From NCBI GenBank assembly GCA_005879605.1, contig VBKE01000310.1, forward strand, positions 1 to 39,089: 39,089 nt of DNA, written 5' to 3'. Position 1 is the stretch's first letter. Each line of letters opens with the position of its first letter. Below are positions 7,727 to 16,711 of the stretch, one piece after another. A model generated the notes under the pieces. The model had not been told where the DNA came from. It worked only from the letters and a program-made list of their open reading frames with translations, and did not search any database. A program made the translations under genes and the position numbers. The DNA is from Deltaproteobacteria bacterium. Its GTDB lineage: Bacteria > Desulfobacterota > Binatia > UBA9968.

Positions 7727-8827
7727 ATGGCGACTAATCGCAAAAATAATCTTTTCACTTCGATGACCGCAGCTGCTGTCGCGATTCTAATGTGCGTTTT
7801 ACCTTCGCTCTGCCGCGCGGCATCGGTCGAAGATATCGCCACGATGAAATCGGCGGACCGGCAGAAGATTCTCGCCGAGGGCGCGAGGAAGGAAGGGAAG
7901 CTCACGTGGTACACCACCTTGATCGTCGATCAGGTGGTGCGGCCGGTGAAAGAGGCTTTCGAGAAAGAGTACCCCTTCATCCAAATTGATTTCTATCGCG
8001 GCAACGCCGAGAACTTGGTGCGGAGAATGCTCGCCGAGTACCAGGCGAAAAGATACGATGTCGATCTCATCGACGGTACAGTATCGCCTGTCATGGTCCG
8101 GCGGGCGGGCCTACTGCAGCACTTTTATTCCCCATTTTTTGCCGAGTATCCCGCTGAGTTGAAGGACCCCAAAGGTTTCTGGGGATCGACGAACCTTTAC
8201 TTCTTGACCCCCGGCTATAATACCAGGATGGTCAAGCTCAATGAGCTTCCGAAGACTTATGAGGATCTGCTGAATCCGCGCTGGAAAGGTCAGATGATGT
8301 GGTCGACCAGCCGCGGCTCCGGAGCGCCGATATTCATTGGCAACGTGCTCATGTCGATGGGACAGGAGGCAGGCAAGGCTTACTTGCAGAAACTAAAAGG
8401 TCAGAACATCGCCAAGAGCACAGCCAGTAACCGGCAGATCCTCGATCTCGTGATTGCCGGGGAATTTCCTATCGCGCTCCATATCTTCAATCATCATGCG
8501 TACATCAGCAAAACCGCGGGTGCGCCGGTGGATTGGTATGCCATAGAGCCGGTGACCGCCACGATCCAAACTATCGCGTTGGCAAAAAATACGCCCCACC
8601 CCCATGCGGCCATGCTATTGCTGGACTTTGTCTTGTCGGAAAAAGGGCAAAAGGTTTTTCAACAATCCAACTATCTGCCGGCGCATCCGAAGGTGCCTGC
8701 GAAGCAGACGGATCTAAAGCCGGGTGGGGGGCGATTTAAGAAAGCATTGTACATGACCCCGGATCTGCAGTTCGACAAGGGCAACGAATGGGTTGACTAT
8801 TTTCAAAATCAGTTCCTCAAATCATGA
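7727..8827 (+). CDS. Extracellular solute-binding protein, iron(III)/AfuA-type (tandem paralogue 1)
   Basis: The start at 7727 is preferred over in-frame ATGs at 7706 and 7709 because a GGAAGGAG site (7711-7718) lies just before it. The 366-residue product has a signal peptide (MTAAAVAILMCVLPSLCRAAS). The mature domain begins VEDIATMKSADRQKILAEGA and includes YEDLLNPRWKGQMMWSTSR. It is very similar to the following gene, roughly three quarters identical by eye, with long identical blocks around the WKGQMMW segment and MGQEAGKAYLQKLKGQNIAK. Its ATGA stop/start overlap with that gene implies coupled translation. The pair may bind different ligands for one permease, or may be a recent duplication. 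The ligand is unknown. Confidence 0.9.
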   Translation: MATNRKNNLFTSMTAAAVAILMCVLPSLCRAASVEDIATMKSADRQKILAEGARKEGKLTWYTTLIVDQVVRPVKEAFEKEYPFIQIDFYRGNAENLVRRMLAEYQAKRYDVDLIDGTVSPVMVRRAGLLQHFYSPFFAEYPAELKDPKGFWGSTNLYFLTPGYNTRMVKLNELPKTYEDLLNPRWKGQMMWSTSRGSGAPIFIGNVLMSMGQEAGKAYLQKLKGQNIAKSTASNRQILDLVIAGEFPIALHIFNHHAYISKTAGAPVDWYAIEPVTATIQTIALAKNTPHPHAAMLLLDFVLSEKGQKVFQQSNYLPAHPKVPAKQTDLKPGGGRFKKALYMTPDLQFDKGNEWVDYFQNQFLKS

Positions 8828-9924
8828 CGACTTTTAGACGGGGAGCGTTCACTCGGTGCGGTTGTTTGCTTCTTGCCGCGACCCTAGGCGTGGCTCTTCT
8901 TACGCGCCTATCGCGGGGCGCAACCGTCGAAGATGTCGCCTTGATGAAGTCCGCCGAGCGCCAAAAAATTCTCGTCGAAGGCGCCAAGAAGGAGGGTAAA
9001 GTCTCCTTCTATACCGGACTGATCGTCGATCAAGTCGTGCGCCCGCTCAAAGAAGGTTTTGAAAAAGAGTATCCCTTCCTCCAAGTCGATTTCTTCCGCG
9101 GCAATTCGGAGAACATCGCGCGAAGGGTGCTCGCTGAATACCAGGCCAAGAGATATGACGTCGATGTCGTCAGCGGCAGCGCTGCCACCAGCATGGTGCA
9201 GCGGGCGGGGTTCATGCAGCGATTTTATTCTCCTCATCTGGCCGAGTATCCGGCCGAGCTGAAAGATTCCAAAGGCTTTTGGGGTAGCACCAACGTCTAT
9301 TTCATGACCCTCGGCTACAATACACGCAACGTTAAGGCGAACGAATTGCCAAAGAGCTATGAAGATCTGCTGAATCCGCGCTGGAAAGGCCAGATGATGT
9401 GGTCAACCAGCCGCGGCTCCGGCGCGCCGCAGTTCATCGGCAACATTCTCCTCACGATGGGGCAGGAAGCAGGGAAGGCCTACCTGCAAAAGCTAAAGGG
9501 TCAAAATATCGCCAAGAGCACCGCCAGCGCGAGGCAGATTCTCGACCTGGTAATCGCGGGCGAGTATCCGCTGGCGGTACAGATCTTTAATCATCACGCT
9601 TATATCAGCAAGGCAGCTGGAGCGCCGGTGGAGTGGCAGCCGCTGGAACCGGTCACGGCGACCATAAACACGATCGGCTTGGCGAAGAATTCGCCTCGTC
9701 CACATGCGGCCATGTTGTTTCTCGACTTTGTCTTGTCTAAAAAAGGACAGAAGATTGTTCAGACGTCGAATTATCTCCCTTCGCATCCGGAGATACCCGC
9801 TCTACAGGCGGACCTCAAACCCGGCGGCGGCAGATTCAAAAAAGTCAATTACATTAACCCCGATGTTCTCTACGATCAGGGCAATGAATGGGTCGACTAT
9901 TTCCAAAGCCAATTTCTTAAATAG
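8824..9924 (+). CDS. Extracellular solute-binding protein, iron(III)/AfuA-type (tandem paralogue 2)
   Basis: A 366-residue exported paralogue of the preceding gene, overlapping it by ATGA (8824-8827). The signal peptide is present (CGCLLLAATLGVALLTRLSRGAT). The mature start VEDVALMKSAERQKILVEGA matches its neighbour closely, as do the 'DLLNPRWKGQMMW' and 'NIAKSTAS' blocks. Differences cluster around about residues 100-125 (SGSAATSMVQRAG against DGTVSPVMVRRAG) and near EWQPLEPVTATIN, places that could line the ligand cleft. This points to related but distinct ligands. It is followed 15 bp later by the permease gene. Confidence 0.9.
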   Translation: MTTFRRGAFTRCGCLLLAATLGVALLTRLSRGATVEDVALMKSAERQKILVEGAKKEGKVSFYTGLIVDQVVRPLKEGFEKEYPFLQVDFFRGNSENIARRVLAEYQAKRYDVDVVSGSAATSMVQRAGFMQRFYSPHLAEYPAELKDSKGFWGSTNVYFMTLGYNTRNVKANELPKSYEDLLNPRWKGQMMWSTSRGSGAPQFIGNILLTMGQEAGKAYLQKLKGQNIAKSTASARQILDLVIAGEYPLAVQIFNHHAYISKAAGAPVEWQPLEPVTATINTIGLAKNSPRPHAAMLFLDFVLSKKGQKIVQTSNYLPSHPEIPALQADLKPGGGRFKKVNYINPDVLYDQGNEWVDYFQSQFLK

Positions 9925-9939
9925 TGGCGGTTAGTCCGC

Positions 9940-11721
9940 GTGGCTAAACAGCAATCATCCGAGACTTATAATTTCCCGTTAAAATCCCAACCGGCGCCGC
10001 AAGCGCGTGGGATCTTTAGCCTGAGCATGGCCACCCGTTTCGACGCGCAAACTTGCGTCCTGCTAATCGTCTCGGTCATCACCGCCTACCTGGTCCTTCC
10101 GCCACTCTACTCGGTTCTGCAAACCAGCCTTTTTACCACCAAGCTCACGGGCGAGCTGGATGAGTTCACATTCCGTTACTATCAGGAACTTTTTCGTGAG
10201 CTGCAAGTTTTGGGACCGTTCCTCAACACCGTCTATTTTTCCATCGGCAGCGCGCTGTTCGCCACGATCATCGGTGCGGTTGTCGCCTGGATCGTAACCC
10301 GGACCGATACGCCGTTGCGAGGCTTGGGATATTTCACCGCTTTCGCCTCCTTCGGCACGCCGTTCATTTTATACACCATCGGTTGGTTGCTGCTCCTGGG
10401 TAAAGCAGGACCGGTGAACTATTGGCTGCGCACGTTTCTCAATCAAAGCGAGCCCGTGCTGAACGTTTATTCCCTATGGGGAATGGTCTTGATCGAATCT
10501 TTTCTATGGTCGCCTTTCGTGTTTCTCATGATAGCCGCTTCGTTCCGCTCCATGGATCCGTCCCTCGAAGAGGCGTCGGCGGCCTGCGGTGCGCGCCTCT
10601 GGCAAACTTTGCAGCGGGTTTCGCTGCGACTCATGCTGCCGGCATTTTTCTCCGTGGTCCTGCTGATTTTCATCCGCTCCTTCGAATCCTTTGAAATCCC
10701 GGCGCTCGTCGGACTGCCCGGCGATATTCGCGTTCTCACTACTTCCATCTATCTTGATTCGCAACGCATGCCGCCCACCTATGGCAGGGCCGGGGCGTTT
10801 TCCGTGCTGCTGATGCTGGTGGTGGCCGGCGCGCTCTATCTTTACTTTCACGTCACACGCGAGGGAGAGCGATTTCACACCGTCACTGGCAAAGGGTATC
10901 GGCCCACTTTGATCCAACTCGGAAGTTGGCGCTACGTCACCGCCGCGCTGTTGCTCGTCTATTCTTTCGTGCTCCTTGTATTGCCGTTTCTCATTGTTCT
11001 CTGGGCGTCGCTATTGCCTTTCTATATGCAGCCTTCCTTCGAAGCCTTTTCGCTGTTCACCCTGAAGAATTTTGTCACGGCGATCCACTTTCCAAAGATT
11101 ACGGATTCCATCAAAAACAGCGTCTTGCTAGGCCTTGGCAGTGCCAGCGTGGTGATGTTGCTGACCACGTTCGCCTCTTGGATCCTCGTCCGCACAAAGC
11201 TTCGTGGCCGCTGGCTGCTGGATTTGCTGACGACCTTGCCGCTTTTGTTTCCCGGTATCGTCATGGGCTTGGCGATCATGCGCTTTTACCTAATCGTGCC
11301 GATTCCCATTTACGGCACGCTGTGGATTTTGCTGGTTGCTTTCATTACGCGTTACATTCCGTACGGCATTCGCTACACCCATGCCGGTCTGCTCCAGCTC
11401 CATCGTGAACTGGAGGAGGCGGCGTATACTTCGGGGGCCTCGTGGTCAAACGCTATGCGGCGCGTCACGCTGCCCTTGCTGACGCCGTCGTTTCTAGGCG
11501 GATGGGTCTTCGTTTTCCTGCTCTCGGCCAAAGAGCTTTCGATGTCGATTCTTCTGGTCAGCCCGCAGACCCCGGTGGTTTCCGTCGCGATCTTCGAGCT
11601 TTGGGAGAACGGCCAAGTCGGAGAATTGGCAGCCTTCGGCGTGATCTGGACTTTGATCTTGGTTTCCGTGGCGATCATCTACTATCTCATCGCCCGCCGC
11701 TACGGCGTTCAACAACATTAG
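9940..11721 (+). CDS. FbpB-like ABC transporter permease with two fused permease domains
   Basis: A 593-residue polytopic inner-membrane protein, the size of FbpB/SfuB/ThiP-type permeases in which two permease domains are fused. Two EAA cytoplasmic loops are visible: DPSLEEASAACGARLWQTLQRVSL at roughly 205-228 and HRELEEAAYTSGASWSNAMRRVTLP near 490-514. About a dozen hydrophobic helices are spread over both halves. The start used is GTG at 9940, with a weak ribosome site; a downstream ATG at 10027 (MATRFDAQ) is possible. It follows three solute-binding proteins and should form the transmembrane channel of their transporter. No ATP-binding subunit follows: the next gene is an unrelated glucan phosphorylase. 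The ATPase must be encoded elsewhere or shared. Confidence 0.93.
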   Translation: MAKQQSSETYNFPLKSQPAPQARGIFSLSMATRFDAQTCVLLIVSVITAYLVLPPLYSVLQTSLFTTKLTGELDEFTFRYYQELFRELQVLGPFLNTVYFSIGSALFATIIGAVVAWIVTRTDTPLRGLGYFTAFASFGTPFILYTIGWLLLLGKAGPVNYWLRTFLNQSEPVLNVYSLWGMVLIESFLWSPFVFLMIAASFRSMDPSLEEASAACGARLWQTLQRVSLRLMLPAFFSVVLLIFIRSFESFEIPALVGLPGDIRVLTTSIYLDSQRMPPTYGRAGAFSVLLMLVVAGALYLYFHVTREGERFHTVTGKGYRPTLIQLGSWRYVTAALLLVYSFVLLVLPFLIVLWASLLPFYMQPSFEAFSLFTLKNFVTAIHFPKITDSIKNSVLLGLGSASVVMLLTTFASWILVRTKLRGRWLLDLLTTLPLLFPGIVMGLAIMRFYLIVPIPIYGTLWILLVAFITRYIPYGIRYTHAGLLQLHRELEEAAYTSGASWSNAMRRVTLPLLTPSFLGGWVFVFLLSAKELSMSILLVSPQTPVVSVAIFELWENGQVGELAAFGVIWTLILVSVAIIYYLIARRYGVQQH

Positions 11722-11907
11722 TCTTGCGAGCAGTTACCTTGGATTGTCGATGAAATGACAGGAGATTTACGACAGCCTGCTCCAAGCTCAAGAAAAAATT
11801 TCCGTTCGGCCTGACAAGGGTCATGATAACTATTTAGCCTGGTGGCGCATTTCCGTGGGTTCGGCCTGGTTTGTAAGCCGACGATCATATGACTAAAATA
11901 GACGGAT

Positions 11908-14040
11908 ATGGGTCTTCCTCCTTTGCCCGACCGAATTAGCGGGCTTGTCAGGCTGGCGTTTGACCTCGGCTGGACCTGGCATCAGGAGGCCCGCGAAGTA
12001 TTTCGGCGTCTTGACTATACCCTCTGGCGGTTAACTGCGCACAATCCCGTGCGTATGCTGCACATGGTGCCGCCCGAGCGGCTAGAGCAGGCTGCTGGGG
12101 AACCCTCATTTCTCGCTCTCTACGACGCGGCGATCGAGGCTCTTGATCTAGCCCTGACCGCCAAAGACTCATGGTGGTCGCAAAGCTTCCCGGATCAGGC
12201 GAAGTGTCCAATCGCTTACTTCTCCGCGGAGTTTGCGCTGCACCAGTCTTTGCCGATTTACGCAGGCGGCTTGGGCGTGCTCGCGGGTGACCTTTGTAAG
12301 GAGGCGAGCGATCTTGGTCTCTCGCTCGTTGGCGTTGGGTTCATGTATCCCCAGGGGTACTTCCACCAACGGATCTCGTCCGAAGGCTGGCAAGAAGAAG
12401 TATATGAGCACCTGAACTGGGAGTACACGCCGATCCGACCGGTGGTCTTACCCGACGGCAAGCCCTGCATTCTTCCAGTGCCGCTGGGTAATCGTAAGGT
12501 GCACGTCTCGGTATGGCTTGCTCGACTCGGCCGGGTGAGGCTCTATCTGCTCGACACTTACCTGGACGAAAATGCGCCGCCGGACCGCGAGCTTTCGGCC
12601 CGGCTCTATGGAGGAGATAGTGAGACGCGCGTGCAGCAAGAAATCATTCTGGGTATTGGCGGTGTCCGCGCGCTACGCGCTCTGGGCCAAGATCCCATGG
12701 TCTGGCACCTCAACGAGGGACATGCTGCGTTTGTCGTGCTTGAGCGCGTCCGTGAGGCGGTGGAGCGTGGGGAGAGTTTCGAAGCTGCGCTTGAGCAAGT
12801 CCGCCGCTCCACGGTCTTCACAACCCACACTCCGGTAGCTGCCGGCCACGACGCGTTTCCATTTCGGCTCGTGGAGACCCATCTGGCGGGCTGCTGGGGC
12901 AAACTAGGAGAACACCGTGATGATTTTTTGAAGCTCGGGACCTATGATAACGGCGGCGGGCCGATGTTTAACATGACTGCCCTGGCCTTGCGCAGCGCGG
13001 GTGCGGTCAACGGAGTTAGCCGGGTCCACGGGCAAGTGACGCGCGGGATGTGGGCGCCGATCTGGCCTAGTGTTCCTGAGAGCGAGCGTCCGGTTAGGGT
13101 GGTAACGAACGGCATCCATGTCTTTTCATGGATCGCACCAGATTTGGCCAAACTCTTCGAACGCCACCTTGGCATGGACTGGCGAGAGCATCACGATGAG
13201 TCGAGCTTTTAGGACAAAATTTTTGCGATCCCCGATGAGGAGTTGTGGGCGGTCCGCCAGGCGTTACGAAGCTATCTCATCGCGTTCATTCGAGAGCGCG
13301 CGCGGCAACTGTGGTTAGAAGGACAGGTGAGCACCGCCCGAGTTGTAGCGGCGGGAACACTGCTCGATCCGGGTGCACTCACCATTGGGTTTGCACGGCG
13401 CTTTACCGATTACAAGCGGCCCGACCTTATCTTTCATGATCCGGAGCGGCTAGCCCGCATACTTTCCGCGCTGAGAAGACCGGTCCAGATCGTGTTTGCC
13501 GGGAAGGCTCACCCGGCAGACGATGGCGGCAAACGTTACTTGCAACGCCTCTACAAGCGCGCGATTGATCCGTCCTTTGGCGGACGGGTCGCCTTCATAG
13601 AGGACTACGACACGCATGTCGCGCACTTCCTTGTGCAAGGGTGTGACGTCTGGCTCAACACACCGCGCAAACCATTCGAGGCGAGCGGGACGAGCGGCAT
13701 GAAGGCATCCATCAATGGAGTGCTCCACCTGAGCTGCGGCGATGGGTGGTGGGTAGAAGGTTACACGGGGTCCAACGGGTGGCTCATTGATGGAGGCCTC
13801 ACTGAGGGCGATCCGTCTGCAGTGGATGCGGCAGACGCAGAAGCGCTCTACCGACTCCTAGAAGAAGAGGTGGTGCCCGCTTTTTACGATCGCGACGCCA
13901 GCAATGTCCCAAGACGCTGGCTGCGAATGGTGCAGGACGCGATTCGGTCGGTTACACCGCATTTCAGCGCCCGGCGGATGCTAAAACAATATGCAAAAGA
14001 GATGTACGCCTCGATGACAAGTCAAGCAGCGGCAAAATGA
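11908..14040 (+). pseudogene. glgP: Alpha-glucan (glycogen/maltodextrin) phosphorylase interrupted by an in-frame TAG
   Basis: The first 434 codons encode the N-terminal half of a bacterial alpha-glucan phosphorylase of the short Aquifex/Thermus type: LAFDLGWTWHQEAREVFRRLD, AYFSAEFALHQSLPIYAGGLGVLAGDLCKEASDLG, and HLNEGHAAFVVLER. A TAG at 13210-13212 follows SSF. The same frame then continues without other stops to 14040, giving DKIFAIPDEELWAVRQ, GFARRFTDYKRPDL and EASGTSGMKASINGVLH, whose Lys at codon 599 is the expected pyridoxal-phosphate lysine. Family members usually have a Trp a few residues before IPDEELW, so a single TGG-to-TAG change would explain the stop. The truncated product would lack the cofactor site and be inactive; the downstream half could only be made by restart (TTG 13243). 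There are no other glycogen genes nearby, and its base usage looks slightly different from its neighbours, so transfer followed by decay is possible. Confidence 0.88.
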
Positions 14041-14089
14041 CCTTAGGGTGACCTGGGTGCGTATCCCCCACGACATGCGTCCAAAAAAA

Positions 14090-14116
14090 GCCCGGCCGGC
14101 ATGAAACCGATCGGGC
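14090..14116. other. Imperfect GC-rich hairpin
   Basis: GCCCGGCCGG (14090-14099) pairs with CCGATCGGGC (14107-14116) with two central mismatches and a 7-nt loop. Seven A residues lie immediately to its left, so a rho-independent terminator would be formed only for leftward transcription. No leftward gene lies nearby. It may serve as a weak end signal after the phosphorylase gene or be incidental. Confidence 0.3.
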
Positions 14117-14233
14117 ATCCATATTAGAAATCAAAATTGCCAGCCTGACCAGAATCAGCCGGAATTAGTCCGGGTGGTCGGGTTATCGCACGGTGACGAA
14201 AGGACTGTCAGAATCGCTCCGCCGTTGGATCGC

Positions 14234-14262
14234 TTGACAGCCCGATGGCGCTGAACTATCTG
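14234..14262 (+). promoter_or_regulatory. Sigma70-type promoter for the thiolase-like/DUF35 pair
   Basis: TTGACA (14234-14239), a 17-bp spacer, then TATCTG (14257-14262). The predicted transcription start near 14269 leaves a leader of about 20 nt before the ATG at 14290, with an AGAGGAAA ribosome site between. This also argues against the upstream in-frame ATG at 14245, which would fall inside the promoter. Confidence 0.6.
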
Positions 14263-14289
14263 TCGAGGAACCAAGAGAGGAAATTTTTC

Positions 14290-15483
14290 ATGAGCATCCG
14301 AGGAAAGACAGCGATTGCCGGGATCGGCGAGACGCCCACGGACCGGCTCGGCAGCAAGCCGGGCGAGCCGCGCAAATCCACCGCCGAGTATCTCGCCTGG
14401 GCCGCGCGCCTTGCAATGGAAGACGCCGGGCTGACAAAGAAAGATTTCGATGGCCAAGGTCTGGCGGCCATTTATACCACCAACCATTCGCAGCCTTTTT
14501 GGCCTGAAGAAGTGGCCGCGATTCTTGGAATCACGCCCGGCGTTTCGCTCGCCGGCGGCAACGGCGGCGCGAGCTCGGTTTCACTGCTGGGACACGCCGC
14601 AGCGACGATCACGGCCGGACTTTGCGATCTCGTACTGGTCATCGCGGCCGCCGCGCCCTTCAGCGAACACGGCGGCCGCCGCGGCGAGCCTGCGGACACC
14701 CGCGACTACGAAATGCCATTCGGCGTGATGGGACCCAACTGCAAGATTTCCTTTGTCATGAGCCGCTACATGCACGAATCGGGGATGACGGAAGACCACT
14801 TCGGCAAGATCGCCGTCACCGGACGCTATCATGCATCGCTCAACCCCAACGCTTATTTAAGGAAGCCGATAACGATTGAAGACTACAAGAAGTCGCGCTT
14901 GATATCCGATCCGATCCGATTATTCGACTGCGTCATGCCGGCCAACGGCGGCAAAGCCTACATCATGGCGTCAGCCGAACGCGCCAAGAGCATGCGCAAG
15001 CCACCTGTCTATCTACTCGGTTGGGGTGAGTGCAACAACGCGAGCTATGGACCGCGCTATCGCGCTAACCCGTTGATTACCGGCATCACACAAGCCGGGA
15101 AGCGGGCTTTCGATATGGCAGGCGTATCGCACAAGGATATTCGCTGTCTCAATCTCTACGACGACTACATTCCCATCGTCATGCTCCAGATCGAAGATCT
15201 CGGCTTCTGCGGCAAAAACGATAAGGCATTCTTCGAAAAGACCGACTTCACCTTCAAAGGCGATCTGCCGATTCAGACCAGCGGCGGCATGATCAACTGC
15301 GGCCAGCCGTCGACGACCGGCGGCATGCTGCACGTGCTCGAAACCGTGCGCCAAATCCGCGGTGAAGGCGGCGAGCGGCAGGTGCCCAATATCAAGTTCG
15401 GTATTTCGACCGGTGTTGGCGCGGTAAACTACGGCAAGAATTTCGGCTGCACCGCTGCGGCCATTCTGGGAAGCGAGGCGTGA
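14290..15483 (+). CDS. Thiolase-fold protein (SCP-x/Ltp2-like), partner of DUF35
   Basis: The start at 14290 has an AGAGGAAA ribosome site and gives 397 residues beginning MSIRGKTAIAGIGETPTDRL, typical of SCP-x-type thiolases. The fold is clear but the canonical residues are missing. The nucleophile region reads SLAGGNGGASSVSLLGHA with no Cys. The GHP motif is replaced by INCGQPSTTGG (His to Gln), and the C-terminal CxG region reads GVGAVNYGKNFGC. Such proteins paired with DUF35 partners include Ltp2, an aldolase that cleaves steroid side-chain CoA esters using tyrosines. A retro-aldol or similar C-C step on an acyl-CoA is therefore more likely than thiolysis. The DUF35 gene begins 2 bp after this stop. 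Automated labels of 'acetyl-CoA acetyltransferase' would mislead. Confidence 0.88.
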   Translation: MSIRGKTAIAGIGETPTDRLGSKPGEPRKSTAEYLAWAARLAMEDAGLTKKDFDGQGLAAIYTTNHSQPFWPEEVAAILGITPGVSLAGGNGGASSVSLLGHAAATITAGLCDLVLVIAAAAPFSEHGGRRGEPADTRDYEMPFGVMGPNCKISFVMSRYMHESGMTEDHFGKIAVTGRYHASLNPNAYLRKPITIEDYKKSRLISDPIRLFDCVMPANGGKAYIMASAERAKSMRKPPVYLLGWGECNNASYGPRYRANPLITGITQAGKRAFDMAGVSHKDIRCLNLYDDYIPIVMLQIEDLGFCGKNDKAFFEKTDFTFKGDLPIQTSGGMINCGQPSTTGGMLHVLETVRQIRGEGGERQVPNIKFGISTGVGAVNYGKNFGCTAAAILGSEA

Positions 15484-15484
15484 C

Positions 15485-15913
15485 ATGGCGGAAGCAGCGA
15501 AAGAAATCCCAAAACCCTTGCCGGAAATCACTCCCGTCAACCAACCCTTCTGGGACGGCGCCAAAGCCGGCAAGCTGATGATGCAACGCTGCAAGGATTG
15601 TCAGTCGTGGGTTTTTTGTCCGCGGCCGATCTGCGTCGAGTGCAACAGTGGCGACCTTGAATGGGTGCAGCTCAGCGGCAGAGGCAAAGTCTTTTCCTTC
15701 ACCGTCATTCGCGAAGTCGTGGGCCAAGCGCTGCGCGGCTTTGCGCCCGACATTCCTTATGTAACGGCATGGGTGGATCTCGACGAAGGCCCGAGATTCT
15801 GCAGCAACATTATCGGCTGCCCTATCGAAAAGGTTCACATCGACATGCCGGTGCAAGTTGTGTTCGAAGACAGCGGCGAAGGGATCACACTACCGAAGTT
15901 TAAACCCTGCTGA
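15485..15913 (+). CDS. Zn-ribbon/OB-fold DUF35 protein
   Basis: A 142-residue protein with the DUF35 rubredoxin-like zinc ribbon: C36-x2-C39 and C50-x2-C53, within LMMQRCKDCQSW and RPICVECNSGD. The OB-fold follows (GRGKVFSFTVIREVV, then PYVTAWVDLDEGPRFCSNIIGC). DUF35 proteins bind acyl-CoA and form complexes with thiolase-fold partners, as in Ltp2-ChsH2 or the archaeal HMG-CoA synthase complex. The gene is separated by one base from the thiolase-like gene upstream, so the two products are very likely a complex. An additional Cys45 lies within the ribbon loop. It is followed by an intergenic palindrome. Confidence 0.92.
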   Translation: MAEAAKEIPKPLPEITPVNQPFWDGAKAGKLMMQRCKDCQSWVFCPRPICVECNSGDLEWVQLSGRGKVFSFTVIREVVGQALRGFAPDIPYVTAWVDLDEGPRFCSNIIGCPIEKVHIDMPVQVVFEDSGEGITLPKFKPC

Positions 15914-15936
15914 ACCGCGGCGGCTTCGATCCACGC

Positions 15937-16047
15937 AAATCTCCCCTCGCTCTCTTTTTCAAAGAGGGGTAAAGCCATGGAACCGTGAGGAATTAAGAAC
16001 TGTGTGTAAGAAATTCCCCATTTTTAAATGGGGATAAAGGGAGATTT
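15937..16047. repeat. Intergenic palindromic repeat (AAATCTCCC ends)
   Basis: A 111-bp element with terminal inverted repeats AAATCTCCC (15937-15945) and GGGAGATTT (16039-16047). Inside is a perfect 8-bp hairpin, CCCCATTT (16016-16023) with AAATGGGG (16026-16033). It fills most of the gap between the DUF35 gene and the first FKBP gene. No coding capacity is seen. Confidence 0.65.
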
Positions 16048-16083
16048 TGCAGGCAGCATCAAAAATAGGTGTAAACGATCTAG

Positions 16084-16632
16084 ATGAAAAACCTCTTATC
16101 CTTGTTCGTGCTCTGCGGCTCCGTGTTGGGAGCGCTCGCCTTCGTCACGAATCTTTCCAGTCATTCGGTAAACCCGACCGTCAAATTGAGCCCGGGCCAA
16201 ATGATTCAAGAAGGCTCGCTGGTTTCCATCGAGTACACGCTCACGGATGAAACCGGAAAAGTTATCGAGTCGAATAAGGACAAAGAACCGCTGACTTATA
16301 TCCACGGCGCCGGTCAGATCGTTCCCGGTCTGGAAAAGGCGCTCGCCGGCCTGAAGGTCGGTGATGAGAAAACCGTCACCGTCAAGCCCGAAGAGGGTTA
16401 TGGAGCGGCAAACCCAGAATTGGTCCAAGAGCTTCCCAAGGAAAACTTTCCGGCGAACGCGCTCAAGGTGGATACGATGCTCATGATGAAAACGTCCCAG
16501 GGGCAGGCGCTTCCTATGCGCGTGAAGGAAATCAAAGAAAAAACGGTCGTCGTCGACTTGAATAATCCGCTCGCCGGGAAGACGCTGACATTCGACGTCA
16601 AGATCAAGGACATCAAAGAAGCGGCGAAGTAG
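16084..16632 (+). CDS. Exported SlyD-like FKBP-type peptidyl-prolyl cis-trans isomerase
   Basis: A 182-residue protein with an N-terminal hydrophobic signal or anchor segment (LLSLFVLCGSVLGALAFVTNL). The FKBP domain starts at about residue 40: MIQEGSLVSIEYTLTDETGKVIESNKDKEPLTYIHGAGQIVPGLEKALAGLKVGDEK. An inserted flap domain of SlyD type follows (EEGYGAANPELVQELPKENFP onward), and the domain closes with NPLAGKTLTFDVKIKDI. Such proteins catalyse proline isomerisation and act as chaperones; here the action would be periplasmic or membrane-linked, unlike cytoplasmic SlyD. The His-rich metal-binding tail of Escherichia coli SlyD is absent. A close relative lies at 19.3 kb. Confidence 0.9.
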   Translation: MKNLLSLFVLCGSVLGALAFVTNLSSHSVNPTVKLSPGQMIQEGSLVSIEYTLTDETGKVIESNKDKEPLTYIHGAGQIVPGLEKALAGLKVGDEKTVTVKPEEGYGAANPELVQELPKENFPANALKVDTMLMMKTSQGQALPMRVKEIKEKTVVVDLNNPLAGKTLTFDVKIKDIKEAAK

Positions 16633-16711
16633 GCCGGTGGACTTACTTTCTGCCCCCAAACTTACTTTCCGAATGACCATTAATTGAATCTGCGCGTTGA
16701 GCTTCGATTGA

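Noticed and set aside
5920..14040. Amber recoding (pyrrolysine or reassigned TAG) as the reason for in-frame TAGs
   Set aside because: Genes such as ubiD, the 6528-7652 and 8824-9924 binding proteins, the permease, both FKBPs, the intact VOC gene, the decarboxylase alpha subunit and the PaaK-like ligase all end correctly at TAG; no Pyl gene is present.
14290..15483. Ordinary acetyl-CoA acetyltransferase
   Set aside because: None of the canonical thiolase catalytic residues is present and a DUF35 partner is encoded next to it.
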